Source: Stenotrophomonas rhizophila (GTDB lineage: Bacteria; Pseudomonadota; Gammaproteobacteria; Xanthomonadales; Xanthomonadaceae). Taken from it: 64,000 nucleotides of DNA. Made by a program: the position numbers and the translations under genes. Below, piece after piece: positions 55,503 through 64,000 of the stretch. The notes beneath the pieces were generated by a model, which was not told the origin of the DNA, made no database searches, and saw nothing but the letters and a program-made list of their open reading frames with translations. The DNA lies in NCBI RefSeq assembly GCF_000661955.1, contig NZ_CP007597.1:4487228-4551227 (forward strand), read 5' to 3'. Every line of letters begins with the position of its first letter. The stretch's first letter is position 1.

Positions 55503-57629
55503 TCACGGCGCCCACTGCCACTGCAGGCCCACGCCCACCCGCCGGTCCGGGCCGGGCTCGAAGTACCGCTGGTTGCCGTCGTTGACGATCACCGAGCCGA
55601 TGTAGCGCTGGTCCAGCACGTTGTCGATGCGTGCGAACGCCCGCAAGGTGCCCTGCGCGGTCTGCCAGCGGCGCGACGCTTCCAGGTTCAGCAACGCATA
55701 CCCGGCCGCCTTCTCGGTGGCCAAATCGTTCACCACGGTGTCGCTGGAGGCCACCAGTTCGGCGGCCCACTGCCACGGCCCGGGCGTGTACTGCATCCGC
55801 GCGTTCCACTGCTGCCGGGGCACGCCGGGCAGGCGCGCGCCGGCCTGCACCGTGTTGCAGCCGGCGGTACCGCACAGCGGGTACGCATCGCGCACCGTCG
55901 CTTCGATCCAGGTGTAGGCCACGGCCAGTTCGGTCTGCGCCCCCAGTGGCTGCACGTAGCTGGCTTCGGCGCCCTGCCGCCGGGTACGGCCGATGTTGCG
56001 GTAGGTGGAACGCCCGCCGCTGTTGCTGGCCACCGCCAGTTCGTCATCGGTGTCGGCCCGGAACAGGGCTGCTTCCAGCCGCGCCCCGCTCTGTGCGTGC
56101 CATTTGCTGCCCACTTCCAGGTTGCGGCTGCGCGCGGCCGACAGGTCCAGCGCCAAGCCCGCCTGGCCGTCGGCGCGGTAGCCCAGCTCGTTGAAGGTGG
56201 GCGTCTCAAAGCCTCGCCCGGCCGAGGCGTACAGCCGCCAGGCATCGCTGGCGCGGAACACCACCCCGGCCACCGGCGTGGTGGCCGCGTAGCGGCGCGC
56301 GCCGCTGTCATCGGGGTTGCTGGCGGTGATGTAGTGGTCGTTGGAGCGGAACCGCACCGTGCTGTGGCGCAGGCCCAGCAGCAGCGACCAGCGCGGGGCC
56401 CATTGCCACCACGCCTGGGCGAACTGGTCGATGTTCTCCACCCGGTCGGCCTGGTCGCGGCGCAGGCGGCCCTTGATGCCCAGCTGATCGCCCACGAAGT
56501 TCTCGTAACCGCGGCGATCCTGCAGCTGACGGTCGGCATTGGCGCCGATCACAAGATCCAGTGGTCGTCCGGCCCAGTCGCCGTGCCAGCTCCAGCGCGC
56601 GTCCACGCCGCCGTAATCGCCGTCCAGGTCGATCACCCCGCCGGCATGCAGCGGGTTGGCCTGCGGCCCGGGGGGAATGGCGAGGTACTGTTCCACGCTG
56701 CGTTGCCCGGCATAGCCCATCGCCCGCCAGGTGTGGGCGCCGTCAGTGCGGGTGAAGACCAGCCCGGCCTGGGCCTGGCGGACCGATTTGCGGGTGTTGT
56801 ACTGGCTGGCCACGGCGGTGGCCTGGCGCGGGTCGGCGTTGACCTGGGCCCGGCTCAGGCCGAGCGGGTCCTGCGCATCGGGCGAATCGAAGTAATTCAG
56901 CACCAGGTCCAGCTGGCCGCCGCCCACGTCGGTGCCCAGCCGCGCATTGACCGACTCGCGGCGGGCCGCGCTGTGGTCGCGCCAGCCATCGGTGCGGAAG
57001 TGGTTGGCGGCCACGTTGTAGCGGATCGGTCCCTGCTGGCCGCGCAGCTGCGCACCGGCGCTGAGGGTGTTGTCGCTGCCGGTGTCCAGCCGCAGCCGCC
57101 ACGGGTCGCCGGGGGCGCCGTCGGCGCTGAAGACCTGCACCACGCCACCGGAGGAGTTGCCGTACAACGCCGAGAACGGGCCGCGCAGCACGTCCACCCG
57201 CTGCGCCGAGAGCAGGCTGGCATGCGACAGCTGGCCCTGGCCGTCGGGCATGGTGGCCGGCACGCCGTCCACCAGCACGCGCACCCCGCGCACCCCGAAC
57301 GTGGACCGTGCGCCGAAGCCCCGGATCGACAGCTGGGTGTCCTGCGCATAGTTCTGGCGGTCGCGCGCCACCACGCCGGGGATGCCGCCCAGCGCTTCGG
57401 ACACCTGGGCCAGGGTTCCATTGGCGTCGTCATCCAGCCAGACCGTGCTGATCGAAGCCGGCAGGTCCGCATCGTCCACCTGCTGCACGCGCGCCGCCTG
57501 CACCTGAACCGTCGGCAGGCGCTCGATCGGCGGGGTATCGGCCGGGGCAGGCGCGGCCTGTGCCGGGTTCGGCAGCAGCGCCGCCGAAAGCAGCGCGGAG
57601 GGGACGACAAACGCGGAAAAACGCAGCAT
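55503..57629 (-). CDS. TonB-dependent receptor, metal/siderophore-like, 708 aa
   Basis: ATG 57629 opens a signal peptide (SALLSAALLPNPAQAAP). Plug motifs: LPTVQVQAARVQQVDDADLP, DTQLSIRGFGARSTFGVRGVRVLVDG and VDVLRGPFSALYGNSSGGVV. The barrel is of standard length, ending in LQWQWAP. These are typical of iron-complex or cobalamin/siderophore-type receptors rather than the polysaccharide class. A two-cysteine loop (YPLCGTAGCNTVQAG) is present. Ligand unknown. Divergent from tyrB. Confidence 0.88.
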   Translation of the reverse strand: MLRFSAFVVPSALLSAALLPNPAQAAPAPADTPPIERLPTVQVQAARVQQVDDADLPASISTVWLDDDANGTLAQVSEALGGIPGVVARDRQNYAQDTQLSIRGFGARSTFGVRGVRVLVDGVPATMPDGQGQLSHASLLSAQRVDVLRGPFSALYGNSSGGVVQVFSADGAPGDPWRLRLDTGSDNTLSAGAQLRGQQGPIRYNVAANHFRTDGWRDHSAARRESVNARLGTDVGGGQLDLVLNYFDSPDAQDPLGLSRAQVNADPRQATAVASQYNTRKSVRQAQAGLVFTRTDGAHTWRAMGYAGQRSVEQYLAIPPGPQANPLHAGGVIDLDGDYGGVDARWSWHGDWAGRPLDLVIGANADRQLQDRRGYENFVGDQLGIKGRLRRDQADRVENIDQFAQAWWQWAPRWSLLLGLRHSTVRFRSNDHYITASNPDDSGARRYAATTPVAGVVFRASDAWRLYASAGRGFETPTFNELGYRADGQAGLALDLSAARSRNLEVGSKWHAQSGARLEAALFRADTDDELAVASNSGGRSTYRNIGRTRRQGAEASYVQPLGAQTELAVAYTWIEATVRDAYPLCGTAGCNTVQAGARLPGVPRQQWNARMQYTPGPWQWAAELVASSDTVVNDLATEKAAGYALLNLEASRRWQTAQGTLRAFARIDNVLDQRYIGSVIVNDGNQRYFEPGPDRRVGVGLQWQWAP

Positions 57630-57793
57630 ACGGGCAGGGGTCCTCAGCGGCAGGGCACGCCGCACGCCATGGTACGGAAGATCACGTGACGGCAGCCGCC
57701 GCGCCCACGGCGCGGCTTTGTTAGGATGGCTTGGTTTTGGCTGATTCTGCCGCAACCTGCGTCGCGCCAACCTCCCCCCCTTCCGTCATCCGA

Positions 57794-59008
57794 ATGAGTA
57801 CCGCCGTGTCCTTCTTTGCAAATGTGGAACTGGTCCCAGGTGACCCGATCCTGGGCCTGACCGAGGCTTACAACGCCGACAGCCGCTCGACCAAGGTCAA
57901 CCTGGGCGTGGGCATCTACTACGACGAAAGCGGCCGCATTCCGCTGCTCCGCGCCGTCAAGCAGATCGAACAGCAGCTGGCCGATGAAGCCAAGCCGCGC
58001 GGCTACCTGCCGATCGACGGCCTGCCGGCCTACAACCAGGCCACCCGCGAGTTGGTGTTCGGCAAGGACTCGCCGCTGCTGGCCGCCGGCCGCGTGGCCA
58101 CCTCGCAGACCATCGGTGGCAGCGGTGCGCTGCGCGTGGGCGCAGACCTGCTGCACCGCCTGCTGCCGCACGCCACCATCGCCATCAGCAACCCCAGCTG
58201 GGAAAACCACCGCGCCGTGTTCGGCGCCGCCGGTTTCGAGGTTGTGGAGTACAGCTACTTCGACCCGACCACCCACGGCGTGGATTTCGACGCCATGCTG
58301 GCCGACCTGGGCAAGCTGCAGCCGGGCACCGTGGTGCTGCTGCACGCCTGCTGCCACAACCCGACCGGCGCCGACCTCACCGTCGCGCAGTGGAAGCAGG
58401 TGGCCGAGCTGTTGAAGGACCGCCAGCTGTTCCCGTTCATCGACATGGCCTACCAGGGCTTCGACAAGGGCATCAGCGAAGACGGCGCCGCGGTGCGCAT
58501 CATCGCCGAGGCCGGCATCGACAGCTTCGTGGTCGCCAACTCGTACTCCAAGTCGTTCTCGCTGTATGGCGAACGCATTGGCGCGCTGTCGGTGGTGGCC
58601 CCGGACGCGGCCTCGGCCAAGGCCGTGCAGTCGCAGGTCAAGCGCATCATCCGCACCATCTACTCCAGCCCGTCCAACCACGGCGCTGCGCTGGTGGCCG
58701 GCGTGCTGAACAGCGTCGAGCTGCGCCAGGTGTGGGAAGCGGAACTGACCGAGATGCGCGAGCGCATCCACGCCCTGCGCCACGGCCTGGTGGAGAACCT
58801 GGTCGCCGCCGGCGCACCGGAGTTCGCGTTCATCAACGACCAGGCCGGCATGTTCTCGTACTCGGGCCTGACCCGCCCGCAGGTGGACCGCCTGCGCGAC
58901 GAGTTCGGCATCTACGCCGTCGGCACCGGCCGCATCTGCGTGGCCGCGCTGAACCAGGGCAACCTGGCGTACGTGGCCAAGGCCGTGGCGACCGTCGCCA
59001 AGGGCTGA
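57794..59008 (+). CDS. tyrB: Aromatic/aspartate aminotransferase, 404 aa
   Basis: PLP enzyme of class I, exchanging amino groups of aspartate or aromatic acids. Conserved features: GGSGALRVGADLL near residue 100, SNPSWENHRAVF, CCHNPTGADLT near 180, PLP lysine in NSYSKSFSLYGERIG near 246, and the substrate arginine in GRICVAALN. Full length; ATG 57794 begins VSFFANVELVPGDPILGL as in the family. It may supply tyrosine degradation after phenylalanine hydroxylase, though far from phhA. Confidence 0.93.
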   Translation: MSTAVSFFANVELVPGDPILGLTEAYNADSRSTKVNLGVGIYYDESGRIPLLRAVKQIEQQLADEAKPRGYLPIDGLPAYNQATRELVFGKDSPLLAAGRVATSQTIGGSGALRVGADLLHRLLPHATIAISNPSWENHRAVFGAAGFEVVEYSYFDPTTHGVDFDAMLADLGKLQPGTVVLLHACCHNPTGADLTVAQWKQVAELLKDRQLFPFIDMAYQGFDKGISEDGAAVRIIAEAGIDSFVVANSYSKSFSLYGERIGALSVVAPDAASAKAVQSQVKRIIRTIYSSPSNHGAALVAGVLNSVELRQVWEAELTEMRERIHALRHGLVENLVAAGAPEFAFINDQAGMFSYSGLTRPQVDRLRDEFGIYAVGTGRICVAALNQGNLAYVAKAVATVAKG

Positions 59009-59032
59009 TCGGCGCGCGCTGAAGCACCCACA

Positions 59033-59059
59033 GGAACGGCCGCCCAGTGCGGCCGTTCC
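59033..59059. terminator. Terminator hairpin after tyrB
   Basis: An 11-bp perfect stem (GGAACGGCCGC with GCGGCCGTTCC, five-base loop) 25 bases past the stop. Confidence 0.6.
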
Positions 59060-59186
59060 CGTATCCAGATCCTTGCTGCGTACGCGGCCCTGCCTTCCTG
59101 ACCTGGCGGCCTGTCCTGCGCCTGCCTCGTAATGCCCGCGGCAACGGGCGACAATACGGCCCCCAAATGTCTTTGGCAGCCATTCC

Positions 59187-60203
59187 ATGTCCCGTACGTC
59201 GCTTACCCGGTACCTGATCGAAGAGCAGCATGCCGGCCGCATCAACGCCGACCTGCGCCAGCTGATCGCCGTCGTCGCCCGCGCCTGCACCAGCATCTCC
59301 ATCGCGGTCAGCAAGGGCGCGCTCGGTGGCGTGCTGGGCGAGGCCGGTACCGGCAACGTGCAGGGCGAAGCGCAGAAGAAGCTGGACGTCATCAGCAACG
59401 AGATCCTGCTCGAGGCCAACGCCTGGGGCGGCCACCTGGCCGCCTGCGCCTCCGAGGAAATGGACCACTGCCAGCCCGTGCCGGACACCTACCCGCGCGG
59501 TGACTTCCTGCTGCTGTTCGATCCCCTCGATGGCAGCTCCAACATCGACGTCAATGTCTCGGTCGGCACCATCTTCTCGGTGCTGCGCTGCCCGCCCGGC
59601 ACCGAACAGCCCAACGACGCCAGCTTCCTGCAGCCGGGCACCGCGCAGGTCGCCGCCGGTTACTGCATCTACGGTCCCAGCACGCAGATGGTGCTCACCG
59701 TGGGCCACGGCACCCATGCCTTCACCCTGGACCGCGAGAAGGGCGAGTTCGTGCTGACCACGCCGGACATGCAGATTCCCGCCGACACCCAGGAATTTGC
59801 CATCAACATGTCCAACCAGCGCCATTGGGAAGCCCCCATGCAGGGTTACGTGCAGGACCTGCTGGCCGGCAAGGAAGGCGCGCGCGGCAAGAACTTCAAC
59901 ATGCGCTGGATCGCCAGCATGGTGGCCGACGTGCACCGCATCCTTACCCGCGGCGGCATCTTCATCTACCCGTGGGACAAGAAGGACCCGTCCAAGGCCG
60001 GCAAGCTGCGCCTGATGTACGAAGCCAACCCGATGGGCCTGCTGGTGGAACAGGCCGGCGGCGCGGCCACCACCGGCCGCGAGCGCATCCTGGACATCCA
60101 GCCCGACCAGCTGCACCAGCGCGTGCCGGTCTTCCTCGGCTCGCGCAATGAAGTGGCCGAAGCCACCCGCTATCACCGCGAGCACGACAGCGCGCAGGGC
60201 TGA
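59187..60203 (+). CDS. fbp: Fructose-1,6-bisphosphatase class I, 338 aa
   Basis: Gluconeogenic removal of the C1 phosphate in the cytoplasm. The metal-binding [20 protein letters not shown] near residue 112 is complete, with the upstream Glu in [22 protein letters not shown] and the C-terminal EQAGGAAT. Full length. Its usefulness for growth on pectin-derived pyruvate and triose is obvious, but no operator-like site is seen here. Confidence 0.97.
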   Translation: MSRTSLTRYLIEEQHAGRINADLRQLIAVVARACTSISIAVSKGALGGVLGEAGTGNVQGEAQKKLDVISNEILLEANAWGGHLAACASEEMDHCQPVPDTYPRGDFLLLFDPLDGSSNIDVNVSVGTIFSVLRCPPGTEQPNDASFLQPGTAQVAAGYCIYGPSTQMVLTVGHGTHAFTLDREKGEFVLTTPDMQIPADTQEFAINMSNQRHWEAPMQGYVQDLLAGKEGARGKNFNMRWIASMVADVHRILTRGGIFIYPWDKKDPSKAGKLRLMYEANPMGLLVEQAGGAATTGRERILDIQPDQLHQRVPVFLGSRNEVAEATRYHREHDSAQG

Positions 60204-60211
60204 TCGCAAAG

Positions 60212-60240
60212 CACGGGGCCGGCCCATTGCCGGCCCCGTG
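60212..60240. terminator. Terminator hairpin after fbp
   Basis: A 12-bp perfect stem (CACGGGGCCGGC with GCCGGCCCCGTG, loop CCATT) nine bases past the stop. Confidence 0.65.
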
Positions 60241-60310
60241 TGTGCCATGAAGAAACCCAACGTGGCAACGGCGTGACATCGGCCAGTGCAGCGGTCACCA
60301 TCGGGGCCAG

Positions 60311-61036
60311 ATGCCCACGGATGACCCCATGACGGCCGACACGCAGCACGACTTCATTGAAGTAATCCACAACGCCATCCCCGCCGATGTGTGTGCCGCC
60401 ATCCAGGCCAGGATGCGAACCAGTGCGCAGTTGCGACCCGGCGAAGTGGGCAGCGGCGTGTTCCCGGAACTCAAGCACAGCAAGGATCTACGCATCAGCG
60501 GCGACGCCGCGTGGCGCGATATCGACATGCTGTTGCAACAGGCGGTTTTCCGCGGTGTTTTGAGTTATCTACGGCGTTATCCACAGGCGCTGATCTCGCC
60601 GCTGATGTTGCAGATCCAAGACAGCGAAGGTAAACCGCGCCGTCTGGCGGCCGACGATTTCCCCGGCATGGACGATGCAACGCTGTCGGATCTGGCCCGT
60701 ACGTGCCTGCGCCCCGGTGCCATCAATCTGCAATGGTATGCAGCGGGCGAGGGTGGCTATCCCTATTGGCATTGCGAGCTGTACCCGCGCGATCCCGCCG
60801 GCGAAACGCTGCACCGCCACCTGCTGTGGACGCTCTACCTCAACGATGATTTCGAGCAGGGCGAAACCGAGTTCCTGTTCCAGCACCGCAAGATCGCCCC
60901 GCGCACGGGGAGCTTGCTGATCGCCCCGACGGCGTTCACCCACACGCATCGCGGCAATCGTCCGCAGGGTGGCGACAAGTTCATCGCCACCAGCTGGGTG
61001 CTGTTCCAGAGTGCGCAGAAGTTGTTTGGCCAGTGA
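60311..61036 (+). CDS. 2OG-Fe(II) oxygenase-like protein, 241 aa
   Basis: The jelly-roll ends typical of the prolyl-hydroxylase-type fold are visible: INLQWYAAGEGGYPYWHCELYPRD with a His-x-Glu metal pair, LLWTLYLNDDFEQGETEF, TGSLLIAPTAFTHTHRGN with the distal His, and KFIATSWVLF with Lys for 2-oxoglutarate. No signal peptide. ATG 60311 is used; 60329 is an alternative. The substrate (protein or small molecule) is unknown; it lies before the ABC/cupin cluster at 61274 but on the other strand. Confidence 0.75.
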   Translation: MPTDDPMTADTQHDFIEVIHNAIPADVCAAIQARMRTSAQLRPGEVGSGVFPELKHSKDLRISGDAAWRDIDMLLQQAVFRGVLSYLRRYPQALISPLMLQIQDSEGKPRRLAADDFPGMDDATLSDLARTCLRPGAINLQWYAAGEGGYPYWHCELYPRDPAGETLHRHLLWTLYLNDDFEQGETEFLFQHRKIAPRTGSLLIAPTAFTHTHRGNRPQGGDKFIATSWVLFQSAQKLFGQ

Positions 61037-61273
61037 CCGGCCGCCCGGGCTGCCTGCTCAGCTGACGATCCACAGCACCACGTCGCAGACCGCCATCACC
61101 CGGCTTCCTTCTGTATGACGCTGGAAGTTGGGCCAGAGGATGCCGTTGCGTCAACGCAGCCAGAGGTACTGCCCTGTAGTCACCCTGCCGCACCATTTTC
61201 GGCGGAGCCATTTGCGCCGCATTCGGAAGCGTGGGGGAAATGTTGCCGATAGCGCAGGCGGTCGCCAGCCGAC

Positions 61274-62038
61274 TCAGATGTGGCCCAGCGTGCCGCGCCA
61301 TCGCGCAGCGCGGTAGCAGGCGCCGAACACGGCCATGCCGGCAACCAGATAGAACATGGCATTGCCTGCTACAAACAGCAGACGCAGCCACTGCCCTGAC
61401 AGGCTGAGCGTGCTCTGCTCGGAAATGATCCAGGCAGCAGCGTGGCTGAAAGGAAGGGTTGCCAGCGCATTGGCCGGATAGGCCGGCGCGCCCACCAAGG
61501 CGATAACGCCAAGAAGCATCACCGCGTTGACCGCTTCAGCGTGTTTGAACAGAACGTTCAGCCCACTCATGATCAAGCCCAGACCGACCAGCGAAGGAGC
61601 GGCTACAAGCAGAATGATGATCAATGGGGGAACAGGTACATCTACCTCGCGTCCAACTATCCAGAACGTTACATGCAACAGCACCAAGGTGCCCAGCAGT
61701 GCGCCGATGATCTGCAAGCCACAGCGCACCATCAGCACCACCGGCAGAGGGCGCCCAACCACGCAGAGTTGTTCGAGCGTGCGTCCGCGGACCTCATCTG
61801 CAGCTTCTCCGGCGATGCCGCTGTACGCTGCACTGGCGAAGCTCCATAACACAAAGCCCAGTGCCAGCGAAGACTGCGTAGGCATGAAGTCCGCAGTAGG
61901 CAAAAGCTCGACGCCATAGGCAAGCGCTGCGAACGCCGCCAGCAGGACCAATGAGCTGGCCACGAACTCGAAGGCGTAGCGGCGCTGCCGATGCAGATGC
62001 AGCATCATCTCCGCATGGCATAGACGCAGAATTTTCAT
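61274..62038 (-). CDS. ABC transporter permease, 254 aa
   Basis: Six hydrophobic segments (FEFVASSLVLLAAFAALAYG, LGFVLWSFASAAYSGIAG, VRCGLQIIGALLGTLVLLHV, LIIILLVAAPSLVGLGLIMS, VNAVMLLGVIALVGAPAY, LLFVAGNAMFYLVAGMAVFG) with the ABC-2-type EVRGRTLEQLCV coupling segment. It overlaps the ATPase gene upstream by four bases. The unit reads HEAT-like gene, cupin-like gene, ATPase, permease on the minus strand. Exports an unknown molecule, possibly a lipid or peptide. Confidence 0.85.
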   Translation of the reverse strand: MKILRLCHAEMMLHLHRQRRYAFEFVASSLVLLAAFAALAYGVELLPTADFMPTQSSLALGFVLWSFASAAYSGIAGEAADEVRGRTLEQLCVVGRPLPVVLMVRCGLQIIGALLGTLVLLHVTFWIVGREVDVPVPPLIIILLVAAPSLVGLGLIMSGLNVLFKHAEAVNAVMLLGVIALVGAPAYPANALATLPFSHAAAWIISEQSTLSLSGQWLRLLFVAGNAMFYLVAGMAVFGACYRAARWRGTLGHI

Positions 62039-62925
62039 GCGATCTCCTCGCCTTCGCCAACCGGCGAGTCCACGGACGCATCCAGCGTCCTCGCCACTGC
62101 AGTGATGCTGGCGTGGCGCAGGTCTGGATAGATCCGAGCCAGCGCCTGCAGCTGGCTCAGCTGCCCAGCAAACGTATCCTCTCGGACCAGCGTAGCCGTG
62201 ACGGAAGTTGGTAGCGGGTAGGTGGCCTCAACCGCAAGGCGGAACCGTTCGACCGCAGTCGCAGCCGTGGTACCGGTGCGTTCAAACGCCCAGCGTCCGG
62301 CCTGCATACCGACCACGCGTTCGGCGGTGGCGGCAACAAAGCCGGCGTCGTGGGAAATGGTGATCATGCTGGCGCCGCGCCGCTGCTCGTTCTTCAACAG
62401 CGTCTCCAGCGCAAGAGTGCCTTCAACGTCCAACCCCAACGTGGGTTCGTCCAGCATGATCAGATCGGGGCGATGTGCTAGCGCACACAACAAAGCCGCA
62501 CGCTGGCGATTTCCGGTGGACAGCCGGCGTACCGGTCGCTGCAGAGCGCCCAGGCCGAGTTGGTCAGCCACCGCCTGCATGTAAGGTCGGTCCACGCGCT
62601 TGCCTCGCAGCCGGCACGCGTAATCGCAGTTCTCCTGGATACTCAGCCGATCGTACAGATTGGCCCGCCCTTCCAACACAATGCCAGTGCGATCCAAGCC
62701 GCGCCGCCCCGCCTCCGTCAATGGCTGCCCCAACAGCCGCACCCGCCCCGCGGTGGGCTCGATCAAGCCGACGATGGATTTGAACAGGGTGGATTTGCCC
62801 GAGCCGTTGGGTCCTACGATGGCCACCGACTGGCTCTGCCGCACGGTCAGCGATACCCCTGCCAAGGCAGAAGGATGGCCTGGAAAATCCTTGTGCAGAT
62901 CTTCAACCCAGACAGCTTCATCCAT
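62035..62925 (-). CDS. ABC transporter ATP-binding protein, 296 aa
   Basis: Walker A GPNGSGKST near residue 40, Q-loop region VLEGRANLYDRLSIQEN, a signature that reads LSTGNRQR instead of the usual LSGGQ, and Walker B LIMLDEPTLGLD near 155, with the switch His in ISHD. A C-terminal extension of ~80 residues has no recognised domain. It works with the permease encoded downstream (ATGA overlap). Confidence 0.92.
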   Translation of the reverse strand: MDEAVWVEDLHKDFPGHPSALAGVSLTVRQSQSVAIVGPNGSGKSTLFKSIVGLIEPTAGRVRLLGQPLTEAGRRGLDRTGIVLEGRANLYDRLSIQENCDYACRLRGKRVDRPYMQAVADQLGLGALQRPVRRLSTGNRQRAALLCALAHRPDLIMLDEPTLGLDVEGTLALETLLKNEQRRGASMITISHDAGFVAATAERVVGMQAGRWAFERTGTTAATAVERFRLAVEATYPLPTSVTATLVREDTFAGQLSQLQALARIYPDLRHASITAVARTLDASVDSPVGEGEEIA

Positions 62926-62961
62926 GGAGACGTCCTTTGCGCTGGCACGCGGAGATCAACA

Positions 62962-63771
62962 TCATGCGGTATCCAGCGGTCGAGCTTGCAGCTCCCGGAT
63001 GAACTCGTCGGCAATACGCTGTGCATTGAGATCGCCAGTGGAGGCGACGAAATCTTGCAGTTTCGCCGCCACATCCGGCACACCCATGTCGTATGCCAGC
63101 CGGCTGATCACTGTCGGTGTGTGGAACATCAGGTTCTCACGAATGACCGCGCGGGTGGTTTCTGGTGACAGGTCCATGTCGAATGAGTACTGCCGATTCA
63201 TCTGCATCTTCGGCACGACGACATTGATGGAGATGGAGAAATCCTCGGAAGGAAATTGCACGTGGATATCCTTGCTGTCCCTGTAGAACATCACCCGTCC
63301 ACGCGACAGGCGCGTGCGTTCAAGAAAGCGAACATCAACTATTTCACCCACATCTCCCACAACCTGGTCGTGGTCGTATTCGTACAAGACAGTTTCGTAG
63401 CCCGGCCCTTCGTAGCCCAGCGTCAGCAGACCGAAGTTGTGATCATGGGGATCCTCATAGAAGAAGATCTCCTCACCTGTGCGCCCTTCCGGCGGTGTCC
63501 ATATTGCTGCACGGATGAAGTAGTGTTCAGTGCGATGCAGCATGAACACTTGAGGGGTGTACGGATTCATGGCTTTGAACGCTGCAGGGTTGGCCAGTTG
63601 CTGCAGTAGTGTCTCGGACAGGAACGTGCGGTTGTTGTAGAGCCTGCGCAGCATCATGGCTGCGGAATCGAGATCATCCGTCAGAACGCGACCACCCTGT
63701 GCATCGAGAAAGACGATCAGCTCGCCCAGCGAGATCGACGCATCCGTTTCCAAGTCCCAGGTAATTGCCAT
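62962..63771 (-). CDS. Cupin-like protein, 269 aa, next to ABC genes
   Basis: The ATG at 63771 starts MAITWDLETDASIS; the frame extends further upstream without clear signal. The middle has EDPHDHNFGLLTLGYEGPGY and a later KDIHVQFPSEDF, the spacing of a cupin metal site (His-x-His, then a His on a later strand). The N-terminal ~70 residues are helical. I do not recognise the family. The gene is 36 bases before the ABC ATPase, so it is likely part of the same unit and may be a modifying enzyme for whatever the transporter moves. Confidence 0.7.
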   Translation of the reverse strand: MAITWDLETDASISLGELIVFLDAQGGRVLTDDLDSAAMMLRRLYNNRTFLSETLLQQLANPAAFKAMNPYTPQVFMLHRTEHYFIRAAIWTPPEGRTGEEIFFYEDPHDHNFGLLTLGYEGPGYETVLYEYDHDQVVGDVGEIVDVRFLERTRLSRGRVMFYRDSKDIHVQFPSEDFSISINVVVPKMQMNRQYSFDMDLSPETTRAVIRENLMFHTPTVISRLAYDMGVPDVAAKLQDFVASTGDLNAQRIADEFIRELQARPLDTA

Positions 63772-63782
63772 TTCCGTGCTCC

Positions 63783-64000
63783 CTAAATGTGGCCGTGCTG
63801 GCGTAGATTCTGGAGGGTAATATCCGCCGCAGCGCGAACCTGGGGGTGCTGGTCCGAACCGGCTCGCATGAGCACGTCCGCGCCACGTCGCAGGTCCATG
63901 CAAAGCAGTGTCTGCACCGCCTTCCACCGAACGAAATGGAAGCGGCTGGAGTCATAGGTCTGCTCCAGCATGTCCAGTGATCCATTTGCCGGAAAGCGCT
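63783..64000 (-). CDS. C-terminal end of a HEAT-repeat-like protein, cut by window
   Basis: The frame is open to the right edge; visible residues end RHFVRWKAVQTLL-like SRFHFVRWKAVQTLLCMDL and AAADITLQNLRQHGHI, with paired helices ADVLMRAGSDQHPQVRAAAD typical of HEAT repeats. It stops 12 bases before the cupin-like gene. The true start is outside the window. Confidence 0.6.
   Translation of the reverse strand, partial: RFPANGSLDMLEQTYDSSRFHFVRWKAVQTLLCMDLRRGADVLMRAGSDQHPQVRAAADITLQNLRQHGHI

Noticed and set aside
61037..61273. Possible short precursor peptide gene near the ABC/cupin cluster
   Set aside because: Short frames on both strands lack a ribosome binding site and leader-like sequence.

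Overview
The window looks like a chromosomal segment of a Stenotrophomonas (Xanthomonadaceae) strain. GC is high over most of its length. Many short palindromes of the type GTAG + AGCCGACC/GGTCGGCT lie between genes; these match the SMAG (GTAG-type REP) family known from Stenotrophomonas maltophilia. The gene content also fits: TonB-dependent receptors (TBDRs) of the carbohydrate class, an Lrp/phenylalanine hydroxylase pair, and a Ku/LigD operon. I see no rRNA, tRNA, CRISPR array or insertion sequence.

Layout. 1-5600: the 3' part of a PAP2-type acid phosphatase lipoprotein, a TBDR, a GYF-AIM24 protein and a patatin-like lipoprotein. 5780-13810: a type VI secretion (T6SS) cargo island read leftwards: small ORF, vgrG, DUF4123 adaptor, VasX-like toxin, probable membrane immunity protein and a small membrane ORF. 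The toxin half is visibly poorer in GC than its surroundings. 14122-16438: an Lrp-family regulator divergent from phenylalanine hydroxylase, then a DUF2442-DUF4375 protein.

16469-44598 is the core: a locus of about 28 kb for pectin/rhamnogalacturonan use. It holds two rhamnogalacturonan acetylesterase-like SGNH proteins (one fused to a cupin), kduD, kduI, a LacI-family regulator, a GH43 enzyme, a PL10 pectate lyase, a TRAP transporter (dctPQM), an FAH/MhpD-family enzyme, two more esterases, a 1272-residue secreted protein of unknown activity, two large TBDRs, and kdgK-kdgA. A cysteine-dioxygenase-like gene and a phzF-like gene sit inside the block. The expected flow is: surface or periplasmic cleavage and deacetylation, uptake by TBDRs and the TRAP system, KduI/KduD to 2-keto-3-deoxygluconate, then KdgK/KdgA to pyruvate and glyceraldehyde-3-phosphate. 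Five sites sharing TGACACCG sit 50-100 bp upstream of five transcription units of this locus and make a plausible local regulon for the LacI protein.

44715-50917: a small lipoprotein cupin, an AcoR-type sigma-54 activator divergent from aldehyde dehydrogenase, then an alcohol dehydrogenase, a DUF779 protein and a membrane protein. A sigma-54 promoter, an upstream palindrome and a perfect FNR/ANR box are visible. 50992-54492: ku-ligD for end joining. 54586-61036: two small conserved-looking proteins, an iron-type TBDR, tyrosine/aromatic aminotransferase, fructose-1,6-bisphosphatase and a 2OG-Fe(II) oxygenase-like protein. 61274-64000: an ABC transporter pair, a cupin-like protein and the end of a HEAT-like protein, a cluster that runs off the right edge.
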